From: Bacillota bacterium
GTDB taxonomy: Bacteria; Bacillota; Syntrophomonadia; Syntrophomonadales; Syntrophomonadaceae
DNA: 6,058 nucleotides
NCBI GenBank assembly: GCA_017861475.1
Contig: JAGFXV010000394.1
Coordinates: 1 to 6,058 of the forward strand
Direction of reading: 5' to 3'
Made by a program: the position numbers and the translations under genes
Notes under the pieces: model-generated
The model's database searches: none
Told to the model about the DNA's origin: nothing
What the model saw: the letters and a program-made list of their open reading frames with translations, nothing else
Part shown: positions 1 through 5,156 of the stretch, piece after piece
How positions within the stretch are numbered: position 1 is the stretch's first letter
Layout of the letters: each line of letters starts with the position of its first letter

Positions 1-279
1 CGCAACATTTAAATCAACAAATCCGTTACGTTCCTGACAGGTGATGGTAAAGCCCTTGTAACGTTGAACCAGGATATTGGCAACAATAAATTTTAATCCG
101 TTGATCTCTTCCACCTGGTCTTTATTCGTAACATGCCCAGGCATAATTTTAAAGCCTTCCGGTATATCGCCAAAACCCAGGCTTCCTACGATTCTTAACT
201 GATCCTCGTCACACTCGTTTTCAACCAGCATCTTTTTAATTTTTTCAATTACGTCAACCCGGGCGCTAACAATTGCCAT
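1..279 (-). CDS. Small hypothetical protein, 3' end cut by window edge
   Basis: An open frame of 93 codons starts at ATG 279-277 and runs off the left edge without a stop. The start is well supported: an AAAGGAGG ribosome binding site lies about 8 bases upstream on the minus strand. The product begins MAIVSARVDVIEKIKKML, an amphipathic helix-like N-terminus. It continues with a mixed alpha/beta composition that includes a GLKFIVANILVQRYKGFTI stretch and a single visible Cys pair of residues (in NECDED and ITCQE). I see no signal peptide, membrane segment or catalytic motif, and I do not recognise the family. It lies 125 bases downstream of the 72-aa gene on the same strand, so it probably belongs to the same transcription unit, driven by the sigma-54 promoter at 864-879. 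That it is a gene is fairly sure; its function is unknown. Confidence 0.8.
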   Translation of the reverse strand, partial: MAIVSARVDVIEKIKKMLVENECDEDQLRIVGSLGFGDIPEGFKIMPGHVTNKDQVEEINGLKFIVANILVQRYKGFTITCQERNGFVDLNVA

Positions 280-313
280 TATAGATCCTCCTTTGCCCAT
301 CATCCCAATGTCA

Positions 314-346
314 CGAGCCTGCATGTATGCAACACAGGCAGGCTCG
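314..346 (-). other. Strong intercistronic hairpin
   Basis: CGAGCCTGC (314-322) and GCAGGCTCG (338-346) form a perfect 9-bp inverted repeat around a 15-base loop. TGT/ACA inside the loop (324-326 with 334-336) could extend the stem past one mismatch. It lies between the 72-aa gene and the 93-codon gene. No U-tract follows on either strand, so it does not look like an intrinsic terminator. An mRNA stabilising or processing structure that sets the relative levels of the two small proteins is more likely. Confidence 0.6.
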
Positions 347-404
347 CGGATCGGAAATGATTGGGAACTTTTGCATCAATGAATGTTGCAGATCACTGTT
401 GATT

Positions 405-623
405 CTAGAGAATATCTTTTCCGGTTCCGGTCGTTGCATACCCTGGCATTAACTTGACCATGAACTTGCCTTTAACAAAATAAACACCCAGTTTTTCAAG
501 TTCTTTTTTGGTCATTCCCAGTTCAGCCAATATTTCTTCAAAAGTTTTACCCGCATCAAACGCCGCCTGGCAAGCAGCTCCTTTGGCTTTGCCGTCCAAG
601 GCCATAAATTCTTCTTTGTTCAT
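405..623 (-). CDS. Small hypothetical protein, 72 aa
   Basis: This complete frame runs from ATG 623-621 to TAG 407-405. An AGGAGGA ribosome binding site at 631-637 sits 7 bases before the start, which makes it a confident translated gene. The protein is small, soluble-looking and rich in Lys, Glu, Ala and Gly. It reads as two or three short helices (residues about 3-22, 27-35 and 38-45, the last containing TKKELEKLG) followed by a hydrophobic strand-like segment FVKGKFMVKLMPGY (about 49-62) and a polar tail. It has one Cys (residue 18) and no signal peptide or transmembrane helix. I do not recognise the family. A helix-turn-helix-like reading of FEEILAELGMTKKELEKLG is possible but weak. It is the first gene after the sigma-54 promoter at 864-879 and precedes the 93-codon gene, so it is probably under the control of an AcoR-type activator. 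Confidence 0.8.
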   Translation of the reverse strand: MNKEEFMALDGKAKGAACQAAFDAGKTFEEILAELGMTKKELEKLGVYFVKGKFMVKLMPGYATTGTGKDIL

Positions 624-853
624 TAATGATTCCTCCTGTTAATTAAACTTCAGTTTCAGTTTGGCTTCATAATGAGAATAGCGATGTCTTTTTTTACGAT
701 TACCTTATATTTGGGGAGGGCAACCGCGCATGTGACGAAAATTTGTAATGATAACCACTTGAAAAGCACATCAGCAACCGTCTTTTCGACTTAATATCAC
801 TATGAAAATGCTGACCGGAAAAAGTTGTTTTGATAAATAGGTGAGGCATTATT
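624..853 (-). other. Long 5' leader of the 72-aa gene; with the promoter this is a gene-free stretch to 928
   Basis: About 230 bases separate the predicted start site of the sigma-54 promoter (near 853) from the 72-aa start codon. I see no convincing coding frame: a 49-codon frame from ATG 849-847 has no ribosome binding site. There is no clear terminator. Two GCAACCG copies (720s and 770s) form a short direct repeat, and ATAATGAGA (669-677) matches half of the palindromic sites described at 957 and 3677. The length suggests untranslated regulatory RNA, but no known class is recognised. Confidence 0.35.
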
Positions 854-863
854 TATACAACAG

Positions 864-879
864 TGCAAAAGATGTGCCA
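864..879 (-). promoter_or_regulatory. Sigma-54 promoter P1, upstream of the small-protein genes
   Basis: On the minus strand the sequence is TGGCACATCTTTTGCA, which matches the sigma-54 consensus (TGGCAC-N5-TTGCA) at every conserved position. GG and GC are separated by exactly 10 bases. The predicted transcription start is near 853, and transcription runs leftward into the 72-aa and 93-codon genes. It lies 50 bases beyond the stop codon of the sigma-54 activator gene, and a palindromic candidate enhancer is located about 80-100 bases upstream. Sigma-54 promoters need an AAA+ activator, and one is encoded immediately next door. Confidence 0.88.
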
Positions 880-928
880 AGCATTCAAAAATCTGATGAA
901 TAAGCTCAAAGGCCTTTATTTGGGGAAT

Positions 929-3124
929 TCATACCGCAGCAGATGGAAAGGCAGAAATCTCATAATAGGATAATGAGATGAGTTGTTGTGTCAATTTTCG
1001 ACTGTTACCCGTTATGTTGTATTCTTTAAGTTTCCTATACAAGGTTGAGCGGCTGATTCCCAGCATTTCCGCTGCCAATGGGATGCAGTTATTAGTATGG
1101 AGCAGCGCAGTACCAATGGCGGACCGTTCCAAATTTTCCAAAGAGAGCATTTCCCGGATATCTGTGCTTCCGGCATCAATGGATTCCATCTTGATTGGCG
1201 CTGTTTCCCTGATAATATAATGGGGCAGGTTTTCTGGTTTGATGACCTCATCCATGGCAGTATTCACGGCATAAACCATGGCATTTTGCAACTGGCGGAC
1301 ATTCCCTGGCCATTTGTATTCGGAGATATATTTCAAAGTGTTGGGGCTTATCTCAGGGGCCTTCCATCCTTGTTTGTGACAGTATTTCGTGACAAAAACC
1401 CGGCTGAGCATTTCAATATCACTTCCCCTAACCCGGAGCGGAGGAATATTTACCGATAAAACCGATAAACGGAAAAATAAATCTTCACGGAATTGCCTTT
1501 CCTGAATCATCTGGTTCAAGTCTTTGTTGGTCGCTGCCACCAGCCGGAAATCGACTTTTTTGTAACGACGTCCGCCGATACGCATAACCTGTTTGTCTTC
1601 CAAAACTCTTAAGAGCACTGCTTGTAATTCCAACGGCATATCTCCTATTTCATCAAGAAACAGCGTACCGCCGTTGGCCAGTTCAATTTTCCCAGGACGA
1701 CCATTGCGTTCTGCGCCGGTAAAGCTGCCGCCTTCATACCCAAACAACTCGCTTTCAATGAGTTCACGGGGCATGGCCGCACAGTTTACTGCAATATAGG
1801 GCCCGCGGGGACGATGCACATTATGGATCGCCTGAGCAAAAAGCTCTTTTCCGGTTCCGCTTTCTCCCAATAACAGAATATTTTCTTCCGAGGTGGCAAA
1901 TCGCTGTGCCATGGTCAAGCTCATTTTAAATTCCCTGCTTTCCCCCAGGATATCATCGAATTTATAGCTGGCAATGGAACCAGCGCGATTGGCGGAAATG
2001 GAATTGATTCTCTCGATCGGATTAAAACGCAGAACCGTCATTTTCACGCGATTGTTGGCTTGATTCATGATCGGACGTATGGATAAAAGAAAGGCCTGTT
2101 CTTCATTCCCTGATAAGATATTTTCTTCGATATCTACAGGGTTGCCTGCCTCGATTAAATTTTTTATATCGGATTCTAGATCCAGAAATTCATCGATAGA
2201 CCGGTTTCCGATATCCTCCGGTTTAAGTTTGAGTATTCTCAGGCCTTCATTGTTGGAATTGAGTATTTTCCCTGCGAAATCAATGGTTATGATTCCTTCA
2301 TCAACGAATGTTAAAGTTGCCCCCAGGGCATCGTTGACCATGGTCAGGTCATGGTAGCTTTCTTTTAATTTTTGATTGCTGTTCTCCAGTTTTATTTGGG
2401 CTTCAACAGCAGCGGCCACGGCAGTTATAAGTCCCAATGTATGAGAGCGGAAATTTTGCATTCTCTCCGACCACGGCTGGTCTGCTATCGGCTGACTTAA
2501 AATCAGACTGGCAATTACTTCCCCCTCTTCATTCATAATGGGCGACGCCGAAACCATGATATCCTGCAAAACAGTACAATAATGTTCCGGGCCCCATATT
2601 TGAACCGGCTGTTTGAGACGGGCACAAAGAGAATGAACATTGGTGCCTATGGTACCTTCGTTCCAGACCAGACCTGCCTTGGAATCATGTAAAGTAGGCA
2701 TTCTGGACAGTTCACCTTCCGAATGCAGGAATGCGCCATCCTTATCGCAAACATACATCACATAGCCGCTTTCCAGAATAGCCATCTCATTAAAGGTCTC
2801 AATTAACGGAATGATAATATTTATCAGTTGCTGATTTTTCTTCAAGAGGTTTTCAAATTGTTCGGGACTTAAAGTAGGCAGGTGAACATCCATGTTGGGA
2901 TCAACTCCGAATTGTCTGGATCTGATCCATGAAGCAGCTATTTCCTGGTTGAGATAGGGGCAATTGCTGGGATCGTAAAACTTATTTTCAATAAATTCTT
3001 TTTTGCATTGCAGCAACCCTTCCCAAGCTTCCTTGGTCATACCTGAGCGGTTATTTAATGAAGATGCAAAAAAACCCATTTTACCAACCCACTTCTCATT
3101 ATATTTTTGATTTTTTACTACCAT
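929..3124 (-). CDS. AcoR-type sigma-54-dependent transcriptional activator (GAF-PAS-AAA+-Fis HTH)
   Basis: This is a cytoplasmic activator that would hydrolyse ATP to remodel the sigma-54 RNA polymerase closed complex. The 731-residue product has the AcoR-like order. An N-terminal segment with SWIRSRQFGVDP (65-76) comes first, then a GAF sensor (about 95-245, with NEGTIGTN at 156-163 and GPEHYC at 178-183) and a PAS domain (about 265-365). The AAA+ domain has Walker A GESGTGKE (420-427), GSFTGA (466-471), Walker B TLFLDE (487-492), REDLFFRL (546-553) and WPGNVRQL (605-612). A Fis-type helix-turn-helix follows (about 682-702). The sigma-54-contacting loop reads GSFTGA instead of the usual GAFTGA. 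About 28 residues extend past the HTH. The start is uncertain: the first ATG has no good ribosome binding site, and Met16 or Met29 are alternatives. The sensed ligand is unknown; acetoin is only the namesake of the family. It probably acts on the sigma-54 promoters in this window. Confidence 0.95.
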   Translation of the reverse strand: MVVKNQKYNEKWVGKMGFFASSLNNRSGMTKEAWEGLLQCKKEFIENKFYDPSNCPYLNQEIAASWIRSRQFGVDPNMDVHLPTLSPEQFENLLKKNQQLINIIIPLIETFNEMAILESGYVMYVCDKDGAFLHSEGELSRMPTLHDSKAGLVWNEGTIGTNVHSLCARLKQPVQIWGPEHYCTVLQDIMVSASPIMNEEGEVIASLILSQPIADQPWSERMQNFRSHTLGLITAVAAAVEAQIKLENSNQKLKESYHDLTMVNDALGATLTFVDEGIITIDFAGKILNSNNEGLRILKLKPEDIGNRSIDEFLDLESDIKNLIEAGNPVDIEENILSGNEEQAFLLSIRPIMNQANNRVKMTVLRFNPIERINSISANRAGSIASYKFDDILGESREFKMSLTMAQRFATSEENILLLGESGTGKELFAQAIHNVHRPRGPYIAVNCAAMPRELIESELFGYEGGSFTGAERNGRPGKIELANGGTLFLDEIGDMPLELQAVLLRVLEDKQVMRIGGRRYKKVDFRLVAATNKDLNQMIQERQFREDLFFRLSVLSVNIPPLRVRGSDIEMLSRVFVTKYCHKQGWKAPEISPNTLKYISEYKWPGNVRQLQNAMVYAVNTAMDEVIKPENLPHYIIRETAPIKMESIDAGSTDIREMLSLENLERSAIGTALLHTNNCIPLAAEMLGISRSTLYRKLKEYNITGNSRKLTQQLISLSYYEISAFPSAAV
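957..979. promoter_or_regulatory. Palindromic candidate activator site upstream of P1
   Basis: ATCTCAT (957-963) and ATGAGAT (973-979) are perfect inverted 7-bp arms around a 9-base centre. The minus-strand reading of 957-970 is TCCTATTATGAGAT, which recurs exactly at 3677-3690 upstream of sigma-54 promoter P2. The site lies 79 bases upstream of the P1 GG element, a usual distance for an enhancer bound by a Fis-HTH activator. It sits inside the last codons of the regulator gene. Which regulator binds is not shown by the sequence. Confidence 0.5.
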
Positions 3125-3160
3125 TTTGAAAGGAATAATTCTGTTAAATTTACATGTATG

Positions 3161-3166
3161 ATTATA
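3161..3166 (-). promoter_or_regulatory. Possible sigma-A -10 element for the regulator gene
   Basis: The minus strand reads TATAAT here, which would place a transcription start near 3154 and give a leader of about 30 bases before the regulator ATG. No good -35 hexamer stands 16-18 bases upstream and there is no extended -10 TG, so in an AT-rich region this may be chance. If real, it would allow the regulator to be made independently of the sigma-54 promoter at 3594. Confidence 0.25.
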
Positions 3167-3171
3167 AACGC

Positions 3172-3222
3172 AAAAAATGAGAGGTCTCTTCCCAGGTTAC
3201 AGATAAGAGAAAACCAACCTCT
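3172..3222 (-). terminator. Terminator-like hairpin before the regulator gene
   Basis: On the minus strand AGAGGT (from 3222-3217) can pair with ACCTCT (from 3185-3180) across a 31-base loop, followed two bases later by six U (3177-3172). A competing stem pairs AGGTT (3220-3216) with AACCT (3198-3194), extended by CCC/GGG outside it. The two stems are mutually exclusive. This could separate the transcript from P2 from the regulator gene, or act as an attenuator. The large loop and 6-bp stem make it a modest candidate. Confidence 0.3.
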
Positions 3223-3335
3223 GGTGGGCTTATGTTTATTAATCTAGTTTACCCTTCTTTTCGAAATCTAAAATTATCTCCGTATGACTCCCAAAAAATA
3301 TAGATGTCATGCATATTGAAAATTTGCCGGGTACG

Positions 3336-3504
3336 CTAGCTGGGCAGATTATCATATTTACTGGTTCTATATAGAATCAGTCGCTCATTGAAACTATTGT
3401 CAGGGTGCTCAACATCATCCAAACACGGAACGATTTTATGCGACCGTTTTTATTTGCTCAAGCTTTTTTACCGGAAACTTAACAGTGACTGATTTGAGCA
3501 TCAC
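3336..3504 (-). pseudogene. Possible frameshifted small gene downstream of P2
   Basis: A ribosome binding site (GGAAAGGAAA, from 3520-3511) precedes GTG 3504-3502 and ATG 3501-3499. The frame codes MLKSVTVKFPVKKLEQIKT and stops at TAA 3438-3436 after 21 residues. Removing one base from the five-A run (complement of 3447-3451) would join it to a downstream frame that stays open to TAG 3338-3336, giving a protein of about 54 residues. The frame begins about 80 bases after the predicted start of P2, where a first gene would be expected. It may be a decayed gene, a sequencing error in the homopolymer or a chance open frame. No family is recognised. Confidence 0.25.
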
Positions 3505-3593
3505 TTATACTTTCCTTTCCTGCTTACAACCATGTTGTCAATTTTCAATTCACTATTATAAAAACATAGCCGGATATTACTTTTTATAAACAA

Positions 3594-3609
3594 TGCAAAA
3601 AATGTACCA
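3594..3609 (-). promoter_or_regulatory. Sigma-54 promoter P2
   Basis: The minus strand reads TGGTACATTTTTTGCA, with GG and GC separated by exactly 10 bases and the TTGCA half intact. The predicted start is near 3583, with transcription leftward towards the regulator 460 bases away. The resemblance to P1 continues past the core: TGTTGTATAAA follows P1 and TGTTTATAAA follows P2. A palindromic site sharing 14 exact bases with the one upstream of P1 lies about 70-100 bases upstream. Its target is either the small frame at 3336-3504, the regulator itself (autoregulation), or an untranslated RNA. Confidence 0.75.
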
Positions 3610-3676
3610 TTGGTTGATTTATGATCTTACCCCTCAACAATTACGGTTTCTCATGTCGCCCCGATAAAATTATCAG

Positions 3677-3707
3677 TCCTATTATGAGATATCGTATCAT
3701 ATTAGGA
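3677..3707. promoter_or_regulatory. Palindromic candidate activator site upstream of P2
   Basis: The sequence is an interrupted palindrome centred on 3692. TCCTA.TATGA.A on the left mirrors T.TCATA.TAGGA on the right, with a 5-base centre. Positions 3677-3690, TCCTATTATGAGAT, are identical to the minus-strand reading of 957-970. The shared block begins 69 bases upstream of the P2 GG element, against 79 at P1, a difference of one helical turn. It lies just beyond the DUF364 stop codon. It is a likely binding site for an AcoR-type Fis HTH dimer, inferred from position and symmetry only. Confidence 0.5.
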
Positions 3708-3744
3708 TTTTATTTTTAACATGTTGTGATATTGTCGATGTGCA

Positions 3745-4497
3745 CTAACGACTTATATATACCCTCTGGCCTCCGTTCTCATAAATGTTCTTGTTCCCGC
3801 CTTCCTGAACCGTCTGCCAAATCAGTTCTTTATTCGCAACAATCATTCCGGCAATCGCATCCACCCCATATTGAAAGAGTACCGGTGATATCGGAACACT
3901 TGGCCCGAGCAATATCAGCTTGGCATGGCGGGACAACTCCAAAAGCCGGGGCATTGTTTTATTGATGAAAGCAGTACCGGTTATATAAATTAGTTCTTGT
4001 TCCGGAAGGATAAATTCACAAGCTGAATCGGGATAATCTCCTGGCTGCGGGTTCCTGTCCAGAACGGATAGCTCGCACATGTTTTTCAGTTCCTCCAGTT
4101 TGGGAATATGGCCGACAAACGCTACTTTTTTATACATTTGGGAGAGGTCATTATTGGCAAAAACATTGCCCTCCCCGACACTGCTTTCATCCTTGTCAAA
4201 ATCACTGGGTTCCGTTATCTCCCATACTTTTTCGGAGGTATTCAGAGTCGAATTAATTGCCGCCAACCCCAGGGATGCGTTTAGCATGTTCCATGACTTA
4301 ACATGGGATGCCAATTTCTTCAACGGCATGCCCACGATATAACGCAATTCCTCTCCACTTTTGCCTCCTTTCAATGTCTTCGCCATTCCAATGCCCTTTT
4401 CACAACCAACGATCGTCCAATGAAGGCCTATCATATACTCAGTTACGGTTAAATCTTCCGGTATTGCGTCAATCAATTCATCATATATCTCCCACAT
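3745..4497 (-). CDS. DUF4213/DUF364 family protein (putative metal-chelation domain)
   Basis: The frame runs from ATG 4497-4495 to TAG 3747-3745 and encodes 250 residues, the usual size for this family. A ribosome binding site AAAGGAG (4514-4508) supports the start. The N-terminal part (about 1-90) fits DUF4213, which has an enolase-N-like fold. The C-terminal part (about 110-245) fits the Rossmann-like DUF364 domain: VAFVGHIP (125-132), VLDRNPQPGDYPDS (145-158), ITGTAFINKTMPRLLEL (172-188) and the family hallmark LLGPSVPISPVLFQYGVDAI (196-215). There is no signal peptide or membrane segment, so it should be cytoplasmic. The domain has been described as putative heavy-metal chelation, but to my knowledge no reaction is established. 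Residues C32, C141 and C160 are possible ligands but form no known motif. Expression is probably governed by sigma-54 promoter P3 and by a terminator-bearing leader. Confidence 0.88.
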   Translation of the reverse strand: MWEIYDELIDAIPEDLTVTEYMIGLHWTIVGCEKGIGMAKTLKGGKSGEELRYIVGMPLKKLASHVKSWNMLNASLGLAAINSTLNTSEKVWEITEPSDFDKDESSVGEGNVFANNDLSQMYKKVAFVGHIPKLEELKNMCELSVLDRNPQPGDYPDSACEFILPEQELIYITGTAFINKTMPRLLELSRHAKLILLGPSVPISPVLFQYGVDAIAGMIVANKELIWQTVQEGGNKNIYENGGQRVYISR

Positions 4498-4569
4498 GTG
4501 AATAATTCTCCTTTATCATTTTTTTCTTGCTCGCAGGGGCAAGCGACCTTAAAATACCGACCGATGTTC

Positions 4570-4617
4570 AAAATAAAAAACATGCGGCCGTACCTCATAA
4601 GGGAACACAGCAGCATG
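4570..4617 (-). terminator. Intrinsic terminator inside the DUF364 leader
   Basis: On the minus strand CATGC (4617-4613) pairs with GCATG (4585-4581). After a one-base mismatch the stem continues with GCUGUG pairing UACGGC (4611-4606 with 4592-4587, two G-U pairs). A further CC/GG closes a 7-base loop after a two-base bulge. Six U, one A and four U follow directly (4580-4570). The stem totals about 13 bp. It lies 72 bases before the DUF364 start codon and downstream of P3, so it would stop the transcript before the gene unless it is relieved. Confidence 0.65.
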
Positions 4618-4771
4618 CTTAATCCATCTGTTTCGCTCTCCTTTCCATACGGGAGGCTGCACGATTTCTCCTGCAACCCTGTGGGTCTCTGGCCCAGGCC
4701 TGTTCACCATAGCCTCTGCCTTAGGTCAACAAGCTCGAAGATATTAAATTTTTGTTCGTTTGGGGTTATAT
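4618..4771 (-). ncRNA. Structured 5' leader of DUF364, candidate riboswitch or attenuator
   Basis: The segment between the predicted P3 start (near 4771) and the terminator is clearly more GC-rich than its surroundings, from about 4600 to 4735. It contains a hairpin of GGUUGCA (4678-4672) with UGCAGCC (4661-4655) around a 10-base loop. Smaller CCUGGG...CC-CAGG and CUCC/GGAG stems flank it. GCAGC (4660-4656) could instead pair with GCUGC (4614-4610), the 5' arm of the terminator, so the hairpin and an antiterminator would exclude each other. I cannot assign a class: no T-box or cobalamin signature is seen. A molybdenum/tungsten-cofactor aptamer is a reasonable first test given the metal-linked gene, but I do not claim it. 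Confidence 0.45.
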
Positions 4772-4781
4772 ATGTCTTTAT

Positions 4782-4797
4782 TGCAAATGTCATACCA
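4782..4797 (-). promoter_or_regulatory. Sigma-54 promoter P3, upstream of DUF364
   Basis: The minus strand reads TGGTATGACATTTGCA. The GG and GC elements are 10 bases apart and the TTTGCA half is consensus, while the -24 half is weaker than in P1 and P2. The predicted start is near 4771, giving a leader of about 270 bases before the DUF364 ATG. The shared 14-base palindrome is not found upstream. Only an ATTTTCAAAATGAGA sequence (4882-4896) resembles a half site, at about the right distance. The divergent regulator at 5157 is the natural candidate activator. Confidence 0.65.
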
Positions 4798-5156
4798 AAT
4801 GACGACAAATCGTAAATATCCCTAAATTTTCGACTTCATTGATTTTTATAAAGGAGGTGTTTTTTTAATTGTGGGAAATTGATTTTCAAAATGAGACTGT
4901 AAGTTAAATTTGAAGGGCCATATCGCCGCAGACATAAGGCAATATGAATCGTATATGTTTTAATCATCCCAGCTTTGCAAATATTATACTTATTGAATGC
5001 TGTAACTTGCGAATATCGATAATAATTTCATAATTTTACCGTTCTAAATTCGATCAATTCTTTGATATTTCGTACCATGGATCTTTTGTGATATAATTCA
5101 TATGCAAAAACTAATACACAAAACATTCACAAATTTTGGCCAAGGAGATCTCCCCA
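4798..5156. other. AT-rich divergent intergenic region between P3 and the plus-strand regulator
   Basis: No gene of useful length is visible. On the plus strand a near-perfect ribosome binding site, AAAGGAGGTG (4850-4859), precedes a 12-codon frame starting TTG 4869-4871 and ending TAA 4905-4907, whose product MWEIDFQNETVS opens like the DUF364 protein (MWEIYDELID). An extended -10 promoter for the regulator lies at 5089-5097. A short palindrome, ATTTTCAAAAT, sits at 4882-4892. The rest shows nothing I can interpret. Confidence 0.4.
5089..5097 (+). promoter_or_regulatory. Extended -10 sigma-A promoter for the second regulator
   Basis: TGATATAAT is a full TGnTATAAT extended -10 element. The sequence 17 bases upstream is not a good -35 hexamer, which extended -10 promoters can tolerate. 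Transcription would begin near 5104, giving a 53-base leader to the ATG at 5157. This fits constitutive low-level synthesis of an activator, while its targets use sigma-54. Confidence 0.5.

Larger units (their letters stand above)
3125..3744 (-). other. 620-bp intergenic regulatory region between the DUF364 and regulator genes
   Basis: No intact gene is visible here on either strand. The region is AT-rich. Reading leftward from the DUF364 stop, it holds a palindromic site (3677-3707), sigma-54 promoter P2 (3594-3609), a possible frameshifted small gene (3336-3504), a terminator-like hairpin (3172-3222) and a weak sigma-A -10 element (3161-3166) just before the regulator. I found no clear terminator directly after the DUF364 stop codon. 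Confidence 0.6.

Noticed and set aside
700..849. 49-codon minus-strand frame in the leader of the 72-aa gene
   Set aside because: Its ATG would be only about 4 bases from the predicted P1 transcription start, so it has no ribosome binding site, and its composition does not look protein-like.
900..928. AAAGGCCTTT palindrome as a terminator of the regulator gene
   Set aside because: The 10-bp palindrome leaves no loop and has no adjacent U-tract long enough to be convincing.
1097..1459. Open frame of 120 codons on the plus strand
   Set aside because: It lies wholly antisense to the AAA+/C-terminal part of the activator gene, whose domain motifs are clear. It has no family features of its own.
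3125..3583. T-box or other amino-acid-responsive leader before the regulator
   Set aside because: The conserved T-box sequence is not present, and the hairpin found is only a modest terminator candidate.
4473..4676. 67-codon minus-strand frame overlapping the DUF364 start
   Set aside because: It uses a TTG start without a proper ribosome binding site, crosses the predicted terminator and runs into the DUF364 coding region in another frame.
5041..5156. Sigma-54 promoter for the plus-strand regulator
   Set aside because: No GG-N10-GC pair with suitable flanks is found on the plus strand here. The extended -10 element at 5089-5097 is a better explanation.
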